DNA of 64,000 bases, from assembly GCA_004000035.1 (NCBI GenBank), contig RJAE01000005.1:1-64000 (forward strand). Direction: 5' to 3'. Numbering within the stretch: position 1 is the first letter of the stretch; each line of letters begins with the position of its first letter. The notes below the pieces were generated by a model. It was not told the origin of the DNA and made no database searches. It worked only from the letters and a program-made list of their open reading frames with translations. This document shows, one piece after another, positions 59,123-64,000 of the stretch. A program made the position numbers and the translations under genes. Source of the stretch: Arthrobacter sulfonylureivorans. Its GTDB lineage: Bacteria > Actinomycetota > Actinomycetes > Actinomycetales > Micrococcaceae.

Positions 59123-59746
59123 ATGGGACACGAGACGCACGAGAGCCGCACGGTGACCTGGCTGGGAACCGATGATCCGCAGCGCGCCGACACCGCCACC
59201 ATCAACCTGGAACCCGAACGGCTCAGCGCTCACGGCGCCTCGCGCACCGCCGACTACGCCGCGAGCTGGTCCCTGACCACCACCGGCAATTGGTTCACAG
59301 AGAACCTCACGGTCTCCGTGCACGGGCAGGGATGGAGCCGGTATTTGGTGTTGGACCGCGCCACTGACGGCAGCTGGCGCGCGGCAACGAAGGTGTCCGG
59401 AGACAGCGACTTGCCGGAGCCGGGCATCGAAGATCCGGCGTCGTTGACCGGTGCGGTGGACTGCGATCTGGGCCTGTGCCCTGCCACCAACACCATGCCG
59501 ATCCTGCGCCTGGGCCTGGTCCACGACGCCGAAGCCGCCGCGGAGCTGACGGTGGCGTGGGTGGAGATGCCGAGCCTGCGGGTGCTCGGCCGGCAACAGA
59601 TCTACAGCGGCTCCCGCGCGTACGACGACGGCACCGGCACTGCCGCCGTCACCTACAGTTCCGGCGACTTCAGCGCCGAGATTGTGGTGGACTCCGACGG
59701 CATCGTGATCGACTACCCCGGCCTGGCCACCCGTAGGCGGGACTGA
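59123..59746 (+). CDS. putative glycolipid-binding protein
   Basis: 207 residues, beta-rich, with RTADYAASWSLTTTGNWFTE, LTGAVDCDLGLCPATNTMPI and LRLGLV, the pattern of the Glycolipid_bind (PF06475-like) family found in pseudomonads and actinobacteria. No signal peptide. The family name comes from a lipid-bound structure; the biological role is unclear. It lies alone between pucR and the SMI1-like gene on the same strand, separated by about 120 bases. Confidence 0.8.
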   Translation: MGHETHESRTVTWLGTDDPQRADTATINLEPERLSAHGASRTADYAASWSLTTTGNWFTENLTVSVHGQGWSRYLVLDRATDGSWRAATKVSGDSDLPEPGIEDPASLTGAVDCDLGLCPATNTMPILRLGLVHDAEAAAELTVAWVEMPSLRVLGRQQIYSGSRAYDDGTGTAAVTYSSGDFSAEIVVDSDGIVIDYPGLATRRRD

Positions 59747-59866
59747 GGGACTGACGGGACTGACGGACGCGAGGTAAGCACCGTCGTCGTCATCGGTTCG
59801 AGCCAGCCGGTGCCGCCACATAGGATGGTAGCCAAGCCCGCCAACCAACCGTTCCAGGGAGAAGCC

Positions 59867-60298
59867 ATGCCCGAAATGTTCGTGGACAAGTTCCGTGCCC
59901 TCGTGCCTAAGTACCTGGACCGGACGTGGACCGAAGACGACGGCATCTCCTACGACGAACTCGAGGGGCTGCTGGGCGAGCACAAGTTCCAGGTTCCGCA
60001 GGCGCTGGTGGAGTTCTACCACGCGCTTGGCGGCTGCGAAGACCTGATGGAAGCCCACGATTTCTTCTTCGACCCGGACGAGCTCGAGATTGAGGACGGC
60101 TACCTGCTGTTCCTGGACGAGATGGACGAAGAAGCGAACTGGGGTTTCAAGTCCGAGCATCTCGATGTGCCCGACCCCATTGTCTGGATCCGCACGAACG
60201 GCCCGAAGCAGCGGTGGCAGAGCGAAGAGGCGACCTTCAGCGAGTTCGTTTTCGACATGTTCGAGTGGGTCTTCGAGGACGAGGAAGAGGAAGACTAA
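59867..60298 (+). CDS. SMI1/KNR4 (SUKH-like) family protein
   Basis: 143 residues from ATG 59867 after GGGAGAAG. Very acidic (tail EWVFEDEEEED). FQVPQALVEFYHALGGCEDL, FFFDPDELEIEDGYLLFLDE and NWGFKSEHLDVPDPIVWIRT are the features of the SMI1/KNR4 fold: a W-aromatic turn and the LP-x-x-Y/F-x-x-L-x-x-GG pattern. SUKH proteins often serve as immunity factors in polymorphic toxin systems; no toxin is adjacent here, so it may be an orphan immunity gene or have another role. It converges on the LysE gene. Confidence 0.75.
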   Translation: MPEMFVDKFRALVPKYLDRTWTEDDGISYDELEGLLGEHKFQVPQALVEFYHALGGCEDLMEAHDFFFDPDELEIEDGYLLFLDEMDEEANWGFKSEHLDVPDPIVWIRTNGPKQRWQSEEATFSEFVFDMFEWVFEDEEEED

Positions 60299-60332
60299 GT
60301 CCCCACCCGCGGGATGTGCTCAGGCGCGGCGG

Positions 60333-60971
60333 CTAGCGGGCCTCCGCCGCCAGCGCCACGCCGAAGCCGACCAGCACCGTGCCGGTGACCCGGTCGATCG
60401 CACGCACAACGGCCGGGGTGCGGAGCCAGGAGCGGGCAACATGCGTGCCCCAAATGATGGCCGAGAAGAACACCAGTCCCTCCAGGTTATGCACCATGGC
60501 CAGCGCGGTGCCCATTAACGCCGGCGAGACATCCGGCGGAATGAACTGCGGGATCATTGCCATGTAGAACACGCAGACCTTCGGGTTCAGCAGGTTGGTG
60601 CCCACACCGGTGAGCCACGCCGTGGCGTATGACGCCGAGGCCTCCGGCTCTGCCGGGCCGGGCACGTCTGCGGGCCGCCTGCGAAACGACTTCCACAGCA
60701 TCCGGCCGCCCAGCCAGACCATGTAGACGGCACCGGCAATCTTCAGCACAGTGAACGCCGTCTCCGAGGCTGCCAGCAGGGCCGATGCCCCGACCGCTGC
60801 CGCAATCCCCCAGATCAAGGCCCCGGTATTGATGCCCAGCGCGGTGGCGTAGGCCTTGCCCCGACCTTGGCTGACGGCCGAACGGAGCACCAGCGCAGTG
60901 TCCATTCCCGGCACCAGGGTCAGCAGACCGGCCACCAAGGCAAAGGACAACAGTGCTTGTTCTACGCTCAT
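60333..60971 (-). CDS. LysE/RhtB-family amino-acid exporter
   Basis: 212 residues with six membrane helices. The family motif at the start is VAGLLTLVPGMDTALVLRSA, followed by GRGKAYATALGINTGALIWG and the conserved NLLNPKVCVFYMAMIPQF. LysE/RhtB proteins export amino acids or homoserine lactones; the substrate is not predictable. It lies between a SMI1-like gene (convergent) and the polyprenyl synthase gene (same strand, 34 bases apart). Confidence 0.9.
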   Translation of the reverse strand: MSVEQALLSFALVAGLLTLVPGMDTALVLRSAVSQGRGKAYATALGINTGALIWGIAAAVGASALLAASETAFTVLKIAGAVYMVWLGGRMLWKSFRRRPADVPGPAEPEASASYATAWLTGVGTNLLNPKVCVFYMAMIPQFIPPDVSPALMGTALAMVHNLEGLVFFSAIIWGTHVARSWLRTPAVVRAIDRVTGTVLVGFGVALAAEAR

Positions 60972-61005
60972 CGGCTCACCGGCAGGTCAGAGCGCGCCGC
61001 ACTGG

Positions 61006-62106
61006 TTAGACCTCGCGGTCCACGACGGCTTCGGCGAAGGCCGTCAGCGCGAACTTCACCGTGCTCTCCGGCAGCGGGTCCAGGGACGCCTTGGCGGCGT
61101 CGGCCCATTCGCCGGCGATGGACCAGGCCTTCGCGGTGACCGGGTGTGCGCGCAGTGCGGTGACCGCCTCGGCCAGGGCTTCGTCGGAGGTCAGATCGGC
61201 TTCCACCAGCGCCAGCACCGAGGCGGCGGAAGCATCACCGTCGGCCGCGGCCTGGCGGAGCAGGAGCACCGGCAACGTGGGCACGCCCTCGCGCAGATCG
61301 GTCCCCGGGGTCTTGCCCGACTTGACCTTGAGCCCGGTCACGTCGATGACGTCGTCGGCCAGCTGGAACGCAACGCCCACCTTCTCGCCGTATTCCAGCA
61401 TCACGTTGACAGCCTGCTCGCCGGCGCCGGAGAACATGGCGCCCAGCTGGCCGGAGGTGGCAATCAGCGAGGCCGTCTTGTCCGCGATGACGGACAAGTA
61501 GTGCTCCACCGGGTCCTCGTCGTCGCGCGGGCCGACGGTCTCATGCAGCTGGCCCAGGCAGAGCCGTTCGAAGGTCCGGGCTTGGATGCCCACGGCCTCC
61601 GGACCCAGCTGGGAAACCAGCAGCGAGGCACGGGCAAAGATCAGGTCGCCGGCCAGGATGGCCACCTGGTTGCCCCACACCTCGTGCGCGGTCGGGGCGC
61701 CTCGTCGGTACGGGGCGGAGTCCATCACGTCGTCGTGATAGAGCGTGGCCAGGTGCGTCAGTTCAACCACGACGGCGGCCTGCACCACGTCGGGGACCGC
61801 CCCGTTCCCCAGCTGCGCGGCGAGGATGGTCAACAGCGGGCGGATCCGCTTGCCGCCGGCTTCCACCAGGTGGCGGCTGGTGGCATCGGCGAACGGATCG
61901 GAATGCGCAATGGCCGCGCGCAGCTGCTTCTCCACCCGAGCCAGCGCGGTGGAGACCTCGGGACCGAGCACGGCGTCTTGCGCCACCGGGTCGAATCCGG
62001 CCGGCAGGTTCAAGCTGGTGGCAAGGGCGGCGGTTGCTGTATCCAGCTCCGGCGACTCCGGCGGGTTCTGGCCGGCAGGAGTCCAACTCGGTTTAGCGTC
62101 AGTCAC
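61006..62106 (-). CDS. long-chain polyprenyl diphosphate synthase (menaquinone side chain)
   Basis: 366 residues of the trans-isoprenyl synthase family, making a C30-C45 polyprenyl diphosphate. The first aspartate-rich motif is DDVMD (Asp125, Asp126, Asp129) in LATLYHDDVMDSAPYRRG, and the second is DDVID (Asp251-255) in AFQLADDVIDVTG. GGKRIRPLL (about 84-92) is the substrate-binding stretch. Position next to menG and the geranylgeranyl reductase assigns it to menaquinone synthesis. Chain length cannot be told. It is the third gene of that leftward block, nine bases after the reductase stop. Confidence 0.92.
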   Translation of the reverse strand: MTDAKPSWTPAGQNPPESPELDTATAALATSLNLPAGFDPVAQDAVLGPEVSTALARVEKQLRAAIAHSDPFADATSRHLVEAGGKRIRPLLTILAAQLGNGAVPDVVQAAVVVELTHLATLYHDDVMDSAPYRRGAPTAHEVWGNQVAILAGDLIFARASLLVSQLGPEAVGIQARTFERLCLGQLHETVGPRDDEDPVEHYLSVIADKTASLIATSGQLGAMFSGAGEQAVNVMLEYGEKVGVAFQLADDVIDVTGLKVKSGKTPGTDLREGVPTLPVLLLRQAAADGDASAASVLALVEADLTSDEALAEAVTALRAHPVTAKAWSIAGEWADAAKASLDPLPESTVKFALTAFAEAVVDREV

Positions 62107-62115
62107 GGTTCAACA

Positions 62116-63453
62116 CTAACTAATCGTCGGGGCGGTGTGGCTGGTCGGCTTGCTGCCGCCAGTCTGGTTGGATGCCGGCGGCGTGAGCTGCTCCAGCAGA
62201 TGAATAACTCTATCCTCAAATCCCTTGCCGCCTGAGTCTGTCAGGTTGGCCAGCATCCGCACCACAAAGCGCATCAGCGGCGGGACCGGCATTCCGGTTC
62301 GCAGCGCCAGCTTCATGACGGCCGGTTTGCCGATCAGCTGGGCGAAGATCCGGCCCAGGGTGAAGTGGCTGCCCCAGTGTCCGCGGATGATTGCGGGGTA
62401 GGCAGACAGCGCGGCGTCGAATCCGGCCCGGCTGAGCAGCTGCCCGCCGGCCCCGGACAAGCGGGCATGGGCGTCGGCAATCAGCTCCGCGGCGTAGCGG
62501 GCAGACTCCATCGCGTAGGAGATGCCCTCGCCATTGAACGGGCTGACCATGCCGCCGGCGTCGCCCAGGAGCAGCAGGCCGGGACTGTAGTGCGGCGTTC
62601 GGTTGAAGCCCATCGGCAGCGCCGCGCCGCGGATCTCGCCGACCTGGTTCTCCTCGGTGAAGCCCCAGTCCGCCGGCATTCCGGCCGTCCACTCGCGGAG
62701 CACTTGCTTGTAGTCCAGCTTGCCGAAGGACTTGGACGAGTTCAAAATGCCCAGGCCCACATTGGAGGTGCCGTCCCCCACGCCGAAAACCCAGCCGTAG
62801 CCGGGCAGCGGGTTGCCGGCCGCGTCGGGCAGTTCCAGCCAGCCTTCCATCCAGTCGTCGTCGTGCCGGGGCGAGTTGAAGTAGGTGCGCACGGCCACGC
62901 CCAGCGGCCGGTCGTCGCGCTTTTCGATGCCCAGGCTCAGCGCCGTGCGGGTGGAGTTGCCGTCGGCGGCGAGCACCACGTCGGCGAAGAAGTCCTTGGT
63001 CGCGCCGGTCTTGCGGCCGCGCTCGTCCAGCAGGTTGGCGCGCACGCCGATGACCCGTCCGGCGTCGTCCCTCAAAGCGGTGGAGACAGCATGGCGTTCC
63101 AGCACCACGGCGCCGGCCGACTCGGCATGCCGGGCCAGTGCCTCGTCAAAGCCCAGCCGCGTGCGGATCAGGCCGTAGTCCGGGAAATCGCTCAGGTCCG
63201 GCCAAGCCAGCTCAAGCTGCCGGCCGCCGGCGATCAGCCGCAGCCCCCGGTTCCGGCGCCAGCCGGCCGATTCCTCGTGCGGCAGGCCCAGCAACTGCAC
63301 CTCGCGCACAGCGCGCGGCGTCAACCCGTCGCCGCAGACCTTTTCCCGCGGGAATGCGGTCTTTTCCAGTACGGTCACTTCCACGCCGGCCGCAGCCAGG
63401 TAGTACGCCGCGGTGGCTCCTGCCGGACCGGCCCCAACAATCAGAACTGACAT
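62116..63453 (-). CDS. geranylgeranyl reductase family flavoprotein (MenJ-like)
   Basis: 445 residues from ATG 63453, an FAD enzyme with the dinucleotide loop SVLIVGAGPAGATAAYYLAA, then FPREKVCGDGLTPRAV and a later LLLGDAGGMVSPFNGEGISYA. This architecture defines the geranylgeranyl reductase family. Next to menG it is expected to saturate one isoprene unit of the menaquinone tail, as MenJ does in mycobacteria. The start lies two bases after the menG stop, so translation is coupled. The long frame upstream to 63984 is the menG gene read in another frame. Confidence 0.9.
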   Translation of the reverse strand: MSVLIVGAGPAGATAAYYLAAAGVEVTVLEKTAFPREKVCGDGLTPRAVREVQLLGLPHEESAGWRRNRGLRLIAGGRQLELAWPDLSDFPDYGLIRTRLGFDEALARHAESAGAVVLERHAVSTALRDDAGRVIGVRANLLDERGRKTGATKDFFADVVLAADGNSTRTALSLGIEKRDDRPLGVAVRTYFNSPRHDDDWMEGWLELPDAAGNPLPGYGWVFGVGDGTSNVGLGILNSSKSFGKLDYKQVLREWTAGMPADWGFTEENQVGEIRGAALPMGFNRTPHYSPGLLLLGDAGGMVSPFNGEGISYAMESARYAAELIADAHARLSGAGGQLLSRAGFDAALSAYPAIIRGHWGSHFTLGRIFAQLIGKPAVMKLALRTGMPVPPLMRFVVRMLANLTDSGGKGFEDRVIHLLEQLTPPASNQTGGSKPTSHTAPTIS

Positions 63454-63455
63454 GG

Positions 63456-64000
63456 CTACAGGGTGCGCCGGCTGCTTTGGTGCTTCAGCGAAGCCTGCGC
63501 ACCGGTGTTGGCCACATCTTCCCGGCCTGGCTTGGTGGCCCGGTGGACGGCCACAATGCCGCCGGACAGGTTGCGGTAGGCCGCGGCCTGCCAGCCTTCG
63601 CCGGTGATCCACTCGGCCAACTGGTCCTGGTTCGGCCAGGCCCGGATTGACTCGGCCAGGTAGACGTAGGAGTCCGGGTTGGATGAGATCTTGGATGCGA
63701 TGGCCGGCAGCGCCCGCATCAGGTACTCGGTGTACACGGTGCGCCACGGCGCGAAGGTCGGCTGCGAGAACTCGGCGATCACCATCCGGCCGCCGGGCTT
63801 GGTGACGCGCAGCATCTCGCGCAGCGCCAGCTTGGGATCGCTGACGTTGCGCAGGCCGAAGGAAATGGTCACCGCGTCGAAGGAGTTGTCCGCGAACGGC
63901 AGATTGGTGGCGTCGCCGGCCACAAAATCGATGTCCGGGCGGCGGCGCTTGCCCACGCGCAGCATGCCCAGCGAGAAATCGCACGCCACTACATGGATGC
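63456..64000 (-). CDS. menG: demethylmenaquinone methyltransferase (C-terminal part; 5' end outside window)
   Basis: The last 180 or so codons of MenG/UbiE; the gene runs off the right edge on the minus strand. Reads [58 protein letters not shown] and [13 protein letters not shown], the SAM-binding and UbiE signature stretches, then [20 protein letters not shown]. It makes the last step of menaquinone synthesis, methylation of demethylmenaquinone. It begins the operon with the reductase and polyprenyl synthase genes. Confidence 0.93.
   Translation of the reverse strand, partial: IHVVACDFSLGMLRVGKRRRPDIDFVAGDATNLPFADNSFDAVTISFGLRNVSDPKLALREMLRVTKPGGRMVIAEFSQPTFAPWRTVYTEYLMRALPAIASKISSNPDSYVYLAESIRAWPNQDQLAEWITGEGWQAAAYRNLSGGIVAVHRATKPGREDVANTGAQASLKHQSSRRTL

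Noticed and set aside
62116-63984. 622-residue extended geranylgeranyl reductase
   Set aside because: The extra N-terminus is the menG gene read out of frame; the FAD motif starts right after ATG 63453.

Overview
The window is high-GC actinobacterial chromosome. The mix of MurB next to paired MaoC/HadA-like dehydratases, a FemX-type peptidoglycan bridge enzyme, a menaquinone block (menG, geranylgeranyl reductase, polyprenyl synthase), a DUF222-HNH gene and frequent GTG/TTG starts points to Micrococcaceae, most likely Arthrobacter or a close relative. That placement is inferred from gene content and order, not from any database search.

Layout. 1-4900: tail of an HNH gene, an unknown gene, then a leftward block (DUF2797, small membrane protein, two dehydratases, murB) and tRNA-Thr/tRNA-Met. 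4900-16500: PrmC-like methyltransferase, cold-shock-type DEAD helicase, fadH-padR with a candidate operator, MOSC and VOC proteins, the transsulfuration pair cbs-metB, an AlkA-like glycosylase and thioredoxin. 16500-29450: FemX, tRNA-Tyr, YajQ, an NDH-2-like oxidoreductase, a phosphatase, HtpX, an MFS exporter, a Fur-catalase operon behind a perfect 19-bp palindrome with a convergent ankyrin gene, TetR and FprA-type reductase.

29550-46530 is the most unusual part: a type VII secretion (T7SS) island built as two divergent arms. The rightward arm carries the machine: a small one-helix membrane protein, EccD, a MinD/ParA-like ATPase, EccC and two accessory proteins. No full-length EccB, EccE or MycP is present. 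The leftward arm carries three small helical secreted-type proteins, a 936-residue polymorphic-toxin-like protein, six paralogous small genes resembling an immunity array, and a 300-residue orphan that repeats the toxin's C-terminal module. The six genes form two copies of a three-gene block. One member is frameshifted, and fragments of the orphan's first codons survive behind two of them. Together this looks like repeated cassette gain and decay of a toxin-immunity system whose domains I cannot match to a named family.

46600-64000 is ordinary: RarD-like permease, a MacAB-like three-gene exporter, a DUF2975-XRE-DUF817 operon arranged like Bacillus yoaS-yozG-yoaT, a universal stress protein, GABA aminotransferase, an NSS transporter with its 45-residue small subunit and a divergent PucR regulator, a glycolipid-binding protein, a SMI1/KNR4-like protein, a LysE exporter and the menaquinone genes, which run off the right edge. 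Three genes (cbs, DUF2975, pucR) look leaderless: a -10-like hexamer ends six bases before the start codon.
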